Assembly: GCA_013399875.1 (NCBI GenBank)
Contig: VXAZ01000373.1
Location: 62,001-126,000 of the forward strand
Length of the DNA stretch: 64,000 bases
From: Gymnorhina tibicen
Taxonomy: Eukaryota; Chordata; Aves; Passeriformes; Artamidae
Direction: 5' to 3'
Part shown: one piece after another, positions 1 through 13,622 of the stretch
How the letters are laid out: each line of letters opens with the position of its first letter
How positions within the stretch are numbered: the first letter of the stretch is position 1
The notes under the pieces: model-generated
The model's input: only the letters and a program-made list of their open reading frames with translations
Told to the model about the DNA's origin: nothing
The model's database searches: none
Translations under genes and position numbers: made by a program

Positions 1-78
1 TAACCAGAACAGGACAAGTGCTCTGACCTGCCTCTGCAGAGGACATGATGTGGAGTGTATTAACCCATGCTTCTAATC

Positions 79-352
79 ACAGAATCATAAAATGATTTGG
101 GTTGAAAGGGACCTTAAAAATCATCTAGTTCCAACTCCCCTGCCATGGATGGGCAGGAACACCTTCCACTAGACTATCCAACCTGGCCTTAAACATTTCC
201 AGGGATGGCAAATCCACAGCTTCTCTGGGTATCCTGTTCCAGTGTCTCATCACTCTTGCAGTAAATAATTTTCTAATATCTAATCTTAATTTGCCCTCTG
301 TCAGATTGAAGCCATTGCCCTTTGTCCTGTCACTATGTGCTCTTGTAAAAAG
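79..352 (-). mobile_element. CR1 LINE 3' fragment, reverse orientation
   Basis: Read on the + strand, this begins with a form of the reverse-complemented CR1 tail (agaatcataaaatgatttgg) and continues with the familiar avian CR1 3' region: GGGTTGAAAGGGACCTT, then a match to the 'CATCTAGTTCCAAC' block, then the part ending near CCTTTGTCCTGTCAC. It is a 5'-truncated, non-coding copy lying antisense within a DUSP22 intron. Such truncated copies are the usual state of CR1 in birds. The inner (5') boundary is approximate because the similarity fades at about 350. Confidence 0.9.
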
Positions 353-2474
353 TAACGTGAGTGTGTTCCAGAGGCGTAGTGATCATGTTCCAGCATTCCC
401 TTAAAGAAAGAGGTGGTTGGTATGTATCGTTTTATTTTAGTACTCAGAGACCCCCTTGAGGGTTCAGGGATCAAGTGTGATTGGTAGTGCTCATATATGC
501 CCTGACATGCCTGTGAGCTTGAATAAGTCATGTTGTCAAGGCAGACTAACAAAGTGCTTCCTCTCAGCTGAAGTCCTGTAAATACTCTTGGTGTGTCCTA
601 AAGGAGATAAACCACAATTTAATACAAACTCATTAGTGTTTTCTCCCACTCTGCATTCCTTCATACAAGACAGGTTAGAATTAGAAATAATAACTACAGG
701 TCTGTGCAATTAAAATAAAATCCTAAACTTTTCAACATTTGCCTCTTTTAATTTTATAGAGGAGAGATGGGGAAGGAGGGTTTTAACAGGACACTTTATA
801 TTTGTGATTGGCACATTCCACCTTTAAGGAGCTTTTCAGAAGTGTCACTGAGACTAGTTCCTAAGAAAACTATGGGCCAGCATTGTAAAAAACTCTATTG
901 TATTATTCCTGATAGCACAAATCAAATGTAAGAATTCTATTGCAGGAGCATCCCACTTGCTGCTGTTCGTATTGTTCATGTAATTGCAATTTCATTTATA
1001 ATATTATTCAAAGCCAAACCCTGTGTTGTTCGCTAAAGTCAATTAGTGGTTGTCCTTGGCTGAAACACAAATGCATTTTCTATGAGTCATTAATAAAATC
1101 AGCACTAATGGTGATTGCTACAGAAAGTAACTGAAAGGACAAACAAACGGTTGAACGGTTTTCAGTTTAGCAGGTTCAGTTCGGTGCATTACTGGACAAA
1201 ACCCTTTATAATCTCTTGTTGGTTTGGCTTGAGGAAGCTTTGTGCTGGCTGTTTCCCACTTTAGCTTTTTTGCTGAAATGCCCCTAAACAAAAATAAGTC
1301 CTCCTGTCCTCATCTGTTGATGGGACGACTCAAATTAACACATGGTTTTTGACTAACCTGAAAGAACTTGCCAGGTGCTGGAGGTTTTCTATTTGCATCT
1401 TGGTTCACAAATACAAGTTTAGGGTTTTACGTTAAAAAAAAAATTCTTGGAAATCGTTGATGGTATCTTTACATAAATTTAAATAGAGAAGTTTAATGCC
1501 AAAAATACAATACTGCTCTTTTAAACTTTTTTTTTATGGACCCTTCCCCCCACTCCCTGCCCTTGGAGAGCAGAAATTTTGTAATTTGAGGTTCTTTCCC
1601 CCTCTCCTCACCTTTTAACATCTGATACTCTAGATTCATGCTTCCAGTGCTAACTAGAACCTCAGAGATGTATGTATAGCAGTGGCAGAGACAATGTTCT
1701 GAAAAACGTCTGTAAAAGCATTACTTGGAAGACCCGCTAAACATGAAATAATGAGTAGCATTTTTAGTCCTTCTTATTCTCATGCACGCTGTTTTGCGAG
1801 TGCTCATTTTATATAAAAATCACTGGACAGTTTTCTTTCACCTATAAAACACATGTTAGTATAATTTAGGGTGTAATCAAACTGATTATCATTCTCAATG
1901 ACTCCAGAATATCTTTGATCATTGCAGAGGAGCAGCCATCCATATAGGCGCTGCATTTGTCTCACGGTACTTTTTGCGCTTTATCCTGCTCAGAGCCGAA
2001 ATAATTCTTGGTATTGTACAATTGAATTTGTGTATGCTCTGCAAAGGTCCTGTTTTCAGTCATTGACCCATTAGCTGACATTTGGCACTTAGAGATATGT
2101 CATTTTGCTACTGCAAAATTCTACAAGTTCTGCCAAAAACCCCCAAATGCCAGTTTTTACACGTTCAGTTAAAATGAAGTTGGAGTTTTTAAAATAAGGT
2201 TCTATTTAAGTAGAATAGAAACAGAGTTTTCCTTATACGGGTCTGTTATGTTCCTGAGCACTGAATGGATTTAATAACAAAGACTTAATTATCTTTTTTA
2301 AAAGCTAATGATACTGGGAAGGTCTTGTTCTTTAGTCTTACTGACTTTTCCAAATGTGACATAAATGTTCAGTTTCCTACCTTAGTAGATCAACCTCTAA
2401 CATAATTTGAAATTTGAATATTGACAGCAATTCCATGAATACCTTATTGACTGTAGTGTAAAGCTTCTACATAC

Positions 2475-2490
2475 GTATATATATATATAT
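2475..2490. repeat. short (TA)n run
   Basis: An uninterrupted alternating T-A run lies in the DUSP22 intron. It is too short to be more than a candidate microsatellite. Confidence 0.7.
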
Positions 2491-5400
2491 GCACCTGAAT
2501 CTGGTTTAATGCCGTGATATTCCCTGCAGCAGAACTGACTTATTAATTCCGGAATCTGTGATTAAATTGCGCAAGTGTTGTTGTTTCTCAAATAACAGTG
2601 AATTTTAGAAATTCTACTTAACTCTCCCTTGTTTCAGCTTTGACAATCTTGAAATCTGAATACTTGCTCTAGTTTTGTTAGCTCTCACTGTATCGGTTTA
2701 ACTGCAGCACTCAGTTTCAGGGCTTAAGAGAGACAGAAATCTAGTTTTGGTGGTTACTCTGCTGAAACAGAAAATAAAAAAGTAAATTATATTTTATTTT
2801 ACTTATTTTTATGGGACAATGTTAACAGGTTAAATACATGAAAAGAAATGGAAGCGCTGCTTTTATTTCATGTGGGCATCAGTTAGGATCACCATGTGAG
2901 TAACAAGCAAAAGGTTTGGGGGCTGGGTAGGTGTGTGTGATGGAAGGTAGGGGTGTTTGGTGGTAAAGGTGATTGATGGAGAAAGGAAAGTGAGCAGTGA
3001 TTTCAAAGTAACAAGTGGAAAGTAATAGTGAATTGAGATTAACAGAAAAATGCTGTGGTCAGCATGTCATTGCCCTAGGAGCTTGGGTCTATACACATGC
3101 CATATGTTTGGGATGTTTTATTACCTAATAATATACATAGATTCTGTGTAATTAAAAATGCTGGATCAATAGTTTTTTAATTGGGTACTCTGAGGAAAAG
3201 CGTGTTTGGAGAGATAAAGCATGACTGACATAGCTGTCAGCTGAAGAAATGTTTGAATAACAATATATATGCAAGAATAGTCAATAAATAAAGGGGATGT
3301 ATTACTTCGTACAGGATTTAAAGTAGCGTTTCTCTTTTCATCAATTTTTATGCTTTGCAAGCTTTTCCCTTTGTTTTGAATAAATACTTTGTTTTGAAAT
3401 GAGTAGGTAGGTGCTCTGTAGTACCTAATTTAGTGTGTGTAGGTGAAGTGGCACAATACCTGTTTTGAGTTGTTCTGTCCTTCCTTCACTGAATAATTTT
3501 ACAGAATTGTCATTCTTAGGGAACAAAGTATCCTTAATTTAAAAAGAATTAAATAAAGACTTCCCTGTGGTTGACATAAAATTTATATTTGTCTTTCCAT
3601 CTTTATTAATATGCAATTTTGGTTCAACCTGGGATATTGCATCTGCAACTGGATTCAGGTTTATTTAATGAAACTGCTGACTAGGGACCAATTTGGAGCC
3701 TGTTGAAATTTTCACAAGAAGCTGGCTTTAACAGTCTTTTGATTTAGCTTACTCTGTTTTAGTCACTGTTCCAATGATTGTTGCCACATAACATTTTATG
3801 CTTTGCAATTTGAGAATGGTGAACAAACTGCTAGGTAAGAAAATAGTGATGTTTCTGTCTTTCTTGCATGCTAGTACCCTATATTAAATGTTGTAGGTAG
3901 CTATTTGTTTGCGTGGCATAAACTGTTCTGCTTTGAAAGGTCCCTTTGGGACAGTTCTTCGATGGTACCTGCACGATATGTGCACAGGAAAGACAGTAGT
4001 GTCTTGGGGCACAGATATACAAATATTATGATCCTGGGTAGGTTTTTTTTCAAAAAGAGCCACAAACAGCAGGGTTCAGCAACTGAGTATCTTCCTATTG
4101 CTGATATGTTTAGAAAAGAAAGTCTATAAAGCATGTGTGAGGACAATCTAATTCCAGCAATCAGCATAGGAATATCTACACAAAGAAATTCTGAGTCTCA
4201 TGTATGAATACCTGCCTCATACAGTCTTGTGGTGGTGTTGTATTTCAGGTATCCAGTTAGGATGAATGATATTGATCCCATTATTATAATTATTATTTCA
4301 ACGAAGAGAAGCAAAACTAGATGGTAGGGTGGGATCCTCAGGAGTTACCAACTCTGGCCAAACTGTGTTTGGTTCAAAGTTGCTGAGAGTTTCACTGTTG
4401 ATTTTTGTGGGAGATGGGCTAGGTCACTGCACAGTACTTTTGAAATCCCACCTCTAACTATTTCTGAGTTGAGTGTGTGATTATTTCCTCACAGGGAGGA
4501 GTCCATCACCACAGCCTTCCAAAAACACAGGTGATATGCATCAGTCAAAATACCAAATTCCAGTAACTTTAACCATCTCCTTTCTGAGAAGATTTATTAA
4601 TAAAGCTAACATGCTGATGCTGAGCATTTGAAGTACAGTAGTGAAAAGTATGCTGTGGGCTTCGCTGGAAGTTGTAAGTGCTGAAGATGTCCAGGATCGG
4701 GCATTGGATGAGCCATTCAGGACCATGTGTGGTCTCTTACAGGCTGGTTTCATGCTTGCTTGCAGTAGTTGGAACTAACCAGCCATGACAAAAAAAAGAA
4801 CATTGTGGGTCTTAAATTTGTGCTGGTGCTACTTCTGCTTTTAGAGTGAACACGATCTGAAAGCCCCTCTTCACTCAGCCTGTGAAAAGCACTCAGCATG
4901 TGCCGTGGCTTCTGAAATCTGCGGAACAACTTGCGTCAGTGCGTGCTGGAGGAGTGAACCTTCTGGCATGTACTGCACTCCGGAGCTAAGCCATCTCCTG
5001 CCCTCAGTTTTCAGTTTTTCAATGGTATGGAGTTGCTAGAGGTGATGGGGAAAGAATAGCATGTAAATTGACTTTCGGGTCACAGGCCCTAATTTTACCG
5101 GAGTGACTCACTTGAAGTGGTATCAGCGTCCAAGATAAACCTCTCAGATGTGTCATACAAGTGCTTATTATTGTAATTAATCTGTCAACATAATTAATTA
5201 TCCTTGGCTCAGCAGCCTGTCGATATCAACATAAGTTTTACTGCTACATTGTCTTTCTAAATGAATGTGTCTGTACAAGCTCTTTCAGATCAGCTTTTGG
5301 CTGTGGAGCCCTCCTTGTTTCCCACAATCTTTCTGACATAGTGGTGAAGTTTGTACACCTTGCAGAGGTGTGTCATGGTGCTGGAGTCAGGATCTCTTGT

Positions 5401-6670
5401 AAAAGGACTTGCTCTTTGGTGTGAGATGGCAAGTGAAGAAACAAAGTGTGTATAGGGGGAATAAAGAGGGGTTTCTGAGGCAGCAAAGCAAAGGGGTTGT
5501 AGATGATGCTGCCTCAGGTAGCCACACACTTGAGCAGTGAAAATTCTTCTCCTTCCCCCAGCTGGCAGATAAAATGCCTGGTAGGTGCAGATTGTGTTGC
5601 ACCTTGTTGGCAAAGGATCTCTTGTACGTAAATGTGTGACTTTTCCATGTGTGGTGTTGAACATGTGGAATTATTACAGGGGTGTGCATCGTTACAAAAA
5701 GATAGAGTAAGGTGCATTTTATAGTGACCATATTGCTTGAATTCTTATCTTTACAAGTGCATCTGAAGAATTCATAACTCGGCAGCTGAGATAATTCAAA
5801 AGAGTTCCAGTGAATGATTTAGTTTTTGTGTGTCTGAGCTGCAAGTTGTATTCTTGGAAGTCCTATTTGAGAAGTCAGCTAGATGTGCTTTCAGAAGTGT
5901 TCTGTTTCTTAACAGTCATAGGAGCAAAGCAGGCTTTGAAAATAAAATGACAGTTGAAATGTGCGTTGACAATGCAAAGCAGTAGCGTAGGATTATAGAT
6001 ATGTTGTTTTAAATATATCCAGTAACATTTTTAATGCATCAGAAATGGTTATCTAACTTCCCTAGTTGATCTTGTAACTTATTACGATAGCTGACTAAGA
6101 AAGAGAGGCTATCTTTGTGGAAGAAAAGTATGAGTTTTATGGTTGTCCTTCTTGAAGGTTTCCAAAAATAAAAAACCAAAATCCATGCCACAAATATGTT
6201 TCTTCTTTGAAATACATTTTGTTTGTTTTATCAACTGGGTAAAGAAAAATGATTGTATGAGATCAAAAGAAACTGCATATCACAATTTCAGGTTATCACA
6301 TCTGTTCAGAGAAAGGGAAGGGCAGGAGAAGATGCAACTTCATTTTCCTAGAAATGTAAGACAATTATGTTTTCAGAAAGAAGTTTAGATCTTTTTAGTA
6401 AATATGCTCCTTTTTTTAAAAGCTCACTATTGAGCCTTGGGAGAAGCATGACTAAGCTATGTGCTGGTGTCTTAGCAACAAAGCAGATGTGAAAGCAAGT
6501 GTTTTAAAATCTGAATGTATAGCGATGATCTCTGCTTGCCTGAATTATGGTATTCAAAATTATTCAAAATTATTAATATTCCACCAGTCTAGAGCAGGAC
6601 TTGTGCAGTGCTAGATAAATGTGTTTAACTTGAATCTTTTCTTCTCATGCCTTTTTGCTTCTTTACACAG

Positions 6671-6720
6671 GGAATGAAGTATCTGTGCATTCCTGCTGCT
6701 GACTCACCCTCGCAGAACTT
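6671..6720 (+). CDS. DUSP22: DUSP22 coding exon with general-acid Asp
   Basis: A 50-nt exon follows the acceptor TTTACACAG and ends at the donor GTAAGT. It starts in phase 0 and leaves two bases (TT) for the next exon. It encodes GMKYLCIPAADSPSQN, nearly identical to human DUSP22 from residue 47. The aspartate in AADSPS corresponds to Asp57, the general acid of the phosphatase reaction; its codon is at 6701-6703. The upstream partner exon is outside the window. Confidence 0.96.
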
Positions 6721-9700
6721 GTAAGTGTTCTTTAAAAATAAATCACAAAACCCCAGAAATCCCATGGTACCATGATGCCTATTTTAAAATTTGCTGAAAG
6801 CTCTGGTTCTGATCTCTTATGAGTATTACACAAATGTGGGGTTTAATCCATTAAGAAAACACAGTAACACTTTATTTTACCCTGCTTTTTGTGTGCAAGT
6901 GCTCACAGGAGGCTCAGTATGCAAACACTCTTCCTTTGTGGCCTTAAACTTCAGGAATTCCTTAGTGAGTCTGGTCCTAATTCTGTCCCAGTTTATTCTA
7001 GCCACTGTTTTTGTAAATCTTTGTGTTTGGCGCCTCTTTTTTTTTTAGTGCCATCTCCAACCATTAACAAAACAAAATATTTGAAAGAGGTTTGAAGCCT
7101 GGTGCATCAAGGGTTGAAATAAATTCCTCACGGTGGGCCTTCAAAACATAGTCCCTGTGTGCAAACTACCCCTGCAGCTATCTGCTCTGGGCTTCTTGAA
7201 CCTGCCTCAGAAGTCCCTGCTGCTCTTAGTATAAGCTGGCATGGCAGGGAGTTTTCTGCCCTGCAGTGACTCTTACCTTGAGGATATAGGTACTGCAACT
7301 AGGGTGTCCAAGCCTTGCTCTTTCTCATCTCTGCTGAAGTTCACATAATGCTGATTGACTTACCCCTGGTTTTAACTGAGCATAGCAAGTCTTGATTCCA
7401 AAGAGAAATCAAAACAAAAGAACATGAATGGTGACCAGCTCTTTCTTCTAGAGCTCACTGTTTATGTTGGGGAGAGGTGAGGGGGATTTCAGCCACATCC
7501 TGCTACCAAGTTTTGTAGAGAAACAAGTAATGGAAAGAGGCCTGGTAGGTACGGAAGGAAATGCAGCACTGCTTTTCTCTTGTATCACAGCAATATTCCG
7601 GCCCATGCTTTCGGGGGATATTTTTAGAACACGTGTTTCTCATACTCTAGAAAGATTCCAGTGTGGCACTTGGCGTGTGATGATTTGCCTTTTCATTCTG
7701 TATTTCTGTCATGATTTTAGGGGAAGGGAAAAAAAAAAAAAGCAGCACCACACCCCACCTGCAATAAAAAACACCCTAATCCCCTGAATTTCAAGTCTGT
7801 AATGAGAAGACAGATAGCTAACTGCTTTTGTCATGGACAACTTCCGTGGCCTTAATATTTAAAATGAATAAAAATAAATAAATTTAAAGACATATCCTTT
7901 TGGGAAGGAAAGCAAGTATGAGATTAGAGGAAAACATTCACATGTCATTAATTGTTCATTGGCATTTTGAGGTCTGTAGCATTTCTAATGATGTTTTTTA
8001 AATCTGCTTCCTTTGTTAATAGAGATGTAGATCAATTGGGAATGGAAAGAGAAAGGATGGCATTTATGATGAACATTAATCAATGTACAATTCCCTCACT
8101 GTTAAAAATCAAGGAGTTATATTGAAAAACCAGCTCCTGTGCTTGAGCTGTCTGGCGCAGTACCAAGGCTCTTAAGGCTTCAGTAAGAAGATAAAATATT
8201 TGCATGAGTATTGTTTCTGTTACGCTGCAGACATCTAAAATACTTGCTTTGGTATCAGGTGGTTGCAAGCAAACGTCATTACTTCTAATACTGATACATT
8301 CTATCACTTAAAATAAAACTTGATGAGTAACCAGTTTTTCTTCTTTTGCTTTATACAGCCCAGGCCTTCAAGTAAAATCAAATCATGATGCTCACAAATA
8401 GCAACATTGCTTGCTTTGCACATGCAGTCTTCTGAAAGCAAGAGGAAGTTGTCTTTGTTCAGCCTGTGAGGACTGGATGCAGTCTTCTCTAGGAGTGGTT
8501 AACCATACTGCCTGTGCCCACTGTGGAGGGAGGGATAGCTGGGGCACAGGAAAGGGAATTGGTCCCTCTGCAACACCTTTGCGCGTCTACCCTCTTCTTC
8601 TGAAAGAGGGATTCTGCTGGTGTCAGGGAGGAAAAAACAACCAACCAAGCAGCATCCCGTATTGCAGGTCCTTGTGTTCTCTTAGCAGTGGTTGACAGGC
8701 ACAACTGGCCAGGTGCACACTGCTCTCGTCTGTTTCCCAACAGCAAGGACCAACCGGAAGCCTTTAGCCACTGAATTTTGGGACTGTGAGCTCTTAATGC
8801 ACTTCAGCTCAGTTTTTCTGAAGGAAACCTCTGGTTTCTTGTGAGTGTAATGCACATTTACTCCTAGAAAGCTTGTTTAGTGGAGTTCACTTCCTCAGAG
8901 GGATGAGTTGCCAGGGAAATACAACAAGGATTCCCCTGTTAGCACATGGGTGTTCACTAAAGTGTCTCAAAAGCTTTATTTTACTCCCCTGTTCTGCCCC
9001 TAGCAAGCATAGGAAGAAAGCAATTGCTTTTCAGACTCAGGGTGCTTCCTAGATGTTAAATCAGTGTTTTCCCTGGTCTGTGAGAATTTTACCTTGGGCC
9101 AGTAACTGCTCCAGAAATGTCATCTCCTGTAGAACTTGTCACTAAAAAGTTAATTCTATAGAAATAAAATCTTCCCTTCCTGCCCTGTTCCAGTTAATTG
9201 TCTTTGGCCGCGTGTTTCTAAGGAATTAACCTCCAACAGTCAGCTGGTTAGTGGTGATAAAAGAGAAGCCAGGTGACCTATTAAGAGGAGAAAATTTTGG
9301 TAGATTTTTTTTCGTTTACATCACCAAAGGAAAGAAACATCAAGATGCTCGTCCTATCTGATTTGGATGCTGCCTTTTTTAACCTTTATAAATATTTGTA
9401 GAACTCCAACTAGCAATGAACGAAAATACAGCTCGGGTATCATAACTCTGCTCTTGGTTTAGTTTTGAATTACGCAGCGTGCTAATGCGTAAGTTTAGAT
9501 AACTTTTACAACATCCTGGTAGGGGCGTTGTACTGGTGGTTCTTCCTGTGGTGTTTTCCCACTGTGAAGATGATGTGGTTCAGGACCCAGCTTTCAGCTG
9601 GGAGATGTAAAATCCAGATACCATGTAATAAATTGTCCTGAAATCCAACAAATGGGCTGCAAATCAACACATTTGTCAAGTGCTTTCCTGTTACAGATGA

Positions 9701-12040
9701 TAATCGACTGTTTTGTGGTTAAGACTTGCCCTTCTTCTTTGTGTCTGGCACTTGCCACACAGCTAACTGGTCCTCAATCTTAGTTTTCATCTAAACATGA
9801 TTTTATGATAACTTTGAAAATTAGTTTAGGCAACTGTGTCTGCTAGCTCCAGAAGAGACCCTGAGCCATAGGGTTGTGGAGGAGTACATATCTCCTTTTC
9901 TCTGACTCGAGGTGAGGAGGGGCCAGGGTTCTACAGAGCAGCACTAATTCTAGATGTGACTATTTCTCTTCTCATTTTCATGAATGCCTGTAAACACACT
10001 CGAAAGCGCTTCAGCAGACTGAGCATCAGCAGTAAGGAAGGGTGAAGAAAGCTGAGTGAATGGAGTTCATGATGTTTAGTACCTTGAAAAGGCGGTATGC
10101 TCAGTCACAGATATTTTTCAAACCAGAGCGTTGAAGTGTCTAACCAAAACTTGTGTGAGACCATTGAAACGAATTCACTGGTGCATGAAGCTGCCCTCCT
10201 GGCCAGATTTTCTAGAGAGAAAGAGAAAAGATGAGAACATCAGCATGTTGTCAATAGACCTAACCAAGCTGCATCTGAGTGAATGCTTTGAATCTCAGCT
10301 AAGCTCTTCTTAGTTGTGCAATAGCAATGCCTCTTGCATACATAGCCAGACATCTCATTTGTCCTCTTAAGTTCATTTGTGTGAAACCTCTTGTGCTCCC
10401 CTGGCAGACCTCAGCACCATGATTTGTTAGAATTCAGCCAGTGACACTGTTTCAGCATGACAGTCTGAGTACACATGCATTTGTAAGGCTTTGCCTTCAC
10501 TTATCCCACATACTTCATCAGTTCCTTGAGAAACATAAAACCCTGAGTTGACCTGCTGTCCTAAAGCTTGGGATTGTATTGTGCCTTGAGATTCTCCGAA
10601 TAAGTTGCTCAGGTCTTCTCTAGCTGTGTTTTCCGTGTTGTATCCAGTGATGCAGGAACTGCCTTGGAGAGTGAGTCCTGGGCTTTGGGATCTTCTTTTT
10701 GTTTATTCCAGTTAGATATCATTGCCTTTGCAAGTTCCGCAGGCAGTGACACTGTTGCATCAGTGTTGTCCTCCAGGTCGTGAGTGTTTACAGTATCAGC
10801 AGCTGCACTGTTAGGCCAGAAGGGAAGCTTCCTTTTATGTGGGTATTCCTGATTTTTGTGTGGCTGCTGGTGCCGGGCTGAGGTTTTTTTCTTCTACCCT
10901 TGTGGTATAATATTCACCCAGAGAGGGGAAACATCTTGAATACAGGACGTTGTGTTTCATGGGTGTTGAAGTGCAATGTGCTTTCAGGTTCGCCCTTGCC
11001 AAGAGGCCTGGTAATGACTGTCCCCTAAGAACCTCTTTCCTCTGCCCATGTTGCCCACATTGCTACTGCTTGTGAGCTTGAATTGCAAGAGGCCACAGTG
11101 AACTCCAGCTAAGAGGAGCTGCTTGACACTGTGACAAACTGCAAGCAGCGCCAAAGGCTTCACAGTCAGAAAGGCAGGGTGAGCAACTTGGAACTGGGAT
11201 GCAAAGAGGCAGTGCTGCATATTCACTCGGATGATGACAGCTGCCCACTTGCTGTCCTTCACTATGCCCCACTTAAAATGAAAGGGGCATGCGTAAAGGA
11301 TAATGAGATTATAAACCCTAAAGTTTGCAAACTGACTCTTCTCTACATTTTCCCCTCTGCTGCTTTAAAACAGGCGGGCTGTAGGCTGGCGCCCTGAATA
11401 CGGGCAGAAATGGTACTGCTGTCTGAAAGGAGAAGACTGGAAGGAACTGAAGAAGCCAGGGCTTGAATTGAGAATTTTTTCATAGCAGGGACAAAAGGGA
11501 GATATTTCACATTGCCAAGAAGACAGTCCTAATGTTTATATATCCCCTAGCACATGGCTTGAAGGAGGAGGTAGAGTCTGGAGGAGTGCTTTTAAGCCAA
11601 AGTTAAGCGTAAGTTTGGGTAGCAGGTAGTGTCTCTTTGTGAGAGACAGTTTGTCTGGAGAACTGCTCATGTAGTTGTGCTGAGTTTCATCTGACATCTG
11701 AGCACACATGAGGACATGTGAGGTCAAGTCACTGCTTTAAAGAAGAATAAAACACAAACTGAAATACAGACTTGACAGTCATCAGTATAAAGTGCTTGTT
11801 AATGTTTATCACACTGTAGTGCCTAAAGTACCAGTTTCTTATTCAGATAGAGTGGAGAATAACTTACGCCAGTGAGTTTTGTGTTTCATTGGCAGACAAT
11901 AACTTTTACTTTGTAAAATCTGTATTCAGTTCTAAATTCTAGAAACAGCATGAAGTGGGCTTTCGGATATATTTCTCTCTTTCTAAGTAATGATTTTACT
12001 AAATACAGCACTTTCTTTGTCCCCCTTCTTTTGTTTTCAG
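6721..12040 (+). other. DUSP22: DUSP22 intron, 5.3 kb
   Basis: This runs from the donor GTAAGT to an acceptor with a long pyrimidine tract (ttgttttcag). I see no coding exon, RNA gene or recognisable transposon in it. Short A-runs near 7728-7741 and AT-rich patches are unremarkable. Open frames here lack splice context or family similarity. Confidence 0.8.
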
Positions 12041-12115
12041 AGCAAGGCATTTCAGAGAGAGCATCAAATTTATCCATGAGTGCCGGCTCACAGGTGAAGG
12101 CTGCTTAGTTCACTG
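12041..12115 (+). CDS. DUSP22: DUSP22 coding exon leading into the catalytic loop
   Basis: A 75-nt exon follows the acceptor TTGTTTTCAG and ends at the donor GTATGT. Its first base completes a Leu codon with the previous exon. It encodes ARHFRESIKFIHECRLTG followed by EGCLVH, then the first two bases (TG) of the catalytic cysteine codon. This matches human residues 64-87 with few substitutions. The helix and beta-strand lead directly into the P-loop. Confidence 0.96.
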
Positions 12116-13622
12116 GTATGTATACCACTTGCTAAAAAGAACTTTTTAAGGGTTTCTCTACATCGATTTGGATGTTCATAATTTTAATAAATTAGTGTTC
12201 GTCTCCACTCTGTAGCAAAATCCTCTCAGACTGAATTGCCCCCTTTATTTGAAAAGTCCCAGAAGATTTGCAAATGCTATTAAAGCCTTATGCTAGGACT
12301 TCTGAGTCTCTGGGGTGGGCAGCTGCCTGGAGATGAAAGGAGCCCAAGAAATTCTTCTTGACCTTCTCTTATCAAACATTTTTTAGGATTGATTTGACTA
12401 GGAATGTGTTGGCTGGAGACATATTATTTATTTCCCATCATTTTAATCACTGTATTTCTAAATGTGATTTCCATAATCCTAATGATTTGATTAGTTTCTC
12501 TAACAGCTGTTTTGGTGGCTTCAGATTTGTTAAAAAAAATTGTCTGAACAGAAATTGATTTTTTTTCCCCTCTTTCTTTTCTTTAAACTGCTCAAGCATT
12601 CAAATGTTGCATTTATTAATAGCAAGTCCCTGATTGGAGAGATGCTCCTGGGACTGTAGAGAACAGAAAAGGAAATCCCACCCTGGGTTTTTTCTTGCTC
12701 TCTGCTATTGGTTGTGGTCTTTGTGCTGTATGTCCAAGGGACATATCTGAGTCTATATCTGGAATCAGAGTCATCTCGTGATTTGAACACTGGACTTGTA
12801 CACAGACCCTGAGCATGAATCCTCACTTTGCTATTGACTCATGACAGGGCTGTGCATGAGCCATTTGGTCAGTCTTGGTGTATGGAAAACAGGAATAGGT
12901 AGTCTGAATTCTGATAGAGTTTCAAAAACATGTATGTAAATTTGTGAAGTATTTCAGAAACATAAAATAGTGAAAGAGTCTGAAAACTTCCTTTTTACTG
13001 TGACATCCTTTATACTCGCAACAGCAATAGTTCTGAGTTTGTCCAGTGCTGTCTGACCAGGCATAATGAATGATTCTTATTCTATCCCAGCTTTTCATTT
13101 GGAGAAACTGGAGTCCTGAGAGTTGAAGCTGTGCAGTGCAGTGGATAGCAGAAAGAGGAACTCAAGCAACCAGATTTATGTACCTTTTAATGGTTCAGTT
13201 AAAGTTCATTTTGGCCCTATGAAATTGCAGCCTTTATTGATGGTGGAGAGGGAACAGTCTTATTTCACTGCTCTGATCTATATAAGCAGAAGAAAGAAAG
13301 TGGGTGACTTATTTCTGCCCTTTTAAAACCCAAATCTAACTTAGAATGTGTGCACTGTGCCCTCCTTTTGTGAAGACTTTATGCGTATTTCTTCCTTTCC
13401 AGTCTTATATGAATTACCACTCAGAACCCACTTTGTTGATCATGCAGATTTTTTCTGCTGCATTTAAAAAAGCAGCACCAAAACCATTTAACTCAAATAC
13501 TGTAATATTTCTTCCTCATGGCAAGCAGCATGGCAGTCTGCTGTGTTGAGAAGTGATGCTTTTAACTGTGACGGGTGAAGTGCAGCACTGCTTCAGTGTA
13601 CTGCACCTCCTTTTCTGTGCAG
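12116..13622 (+). other. DUSP22: DUSP22 intron, 1.5 kb
   Basis: This intron interrupts the codon of the catalytic cysteine (TG|C). Nothing else is recognisable in it. Confidence 0.85.

Larger units (their letters stand above)
1..6670 (+). other. DUSP22: DUSP22 intron (partial), ends at acceptor 6669-6670
   Basis: This non-coding stretch precedes the first visible DUSP22 exon. It is AT-rich and contains a reverse-oriented CR1 fragment (79-352) and a short AT dinucleotide run at 2475-2490. No exon encoding the DUSP22 N-terminus is visible. The block at about 1770-2110 keeps several CpGs in an otherwise AT-rich setting and might be a conserved non-coding element, but this cannot be tested without alignment. 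Confidence 0.7.

Noticed and set aside
1393..1400. Octamer ATTTGCAT (POU-factor motif) in a DUSP22 intron
   Set aside because: A single 8-base match is expected by chance in AT-rich DNA of this length, and no clustering with other motifs was seen.
5290..5731. Overlapping minus-strand frames of up to 124 codons in a DUSP22 intron
   Set aside because: Three frames are open at once on the same strand, and the translations show no known domain. No poly(A) tail or target duplication suggests a retrocopy.
1..6670. Upstream DUSP22 exons encoding residues 1-46
   Set aside because: No match to the conserved N-terminal sequence was seen in any frame, so they must lie before base 1.
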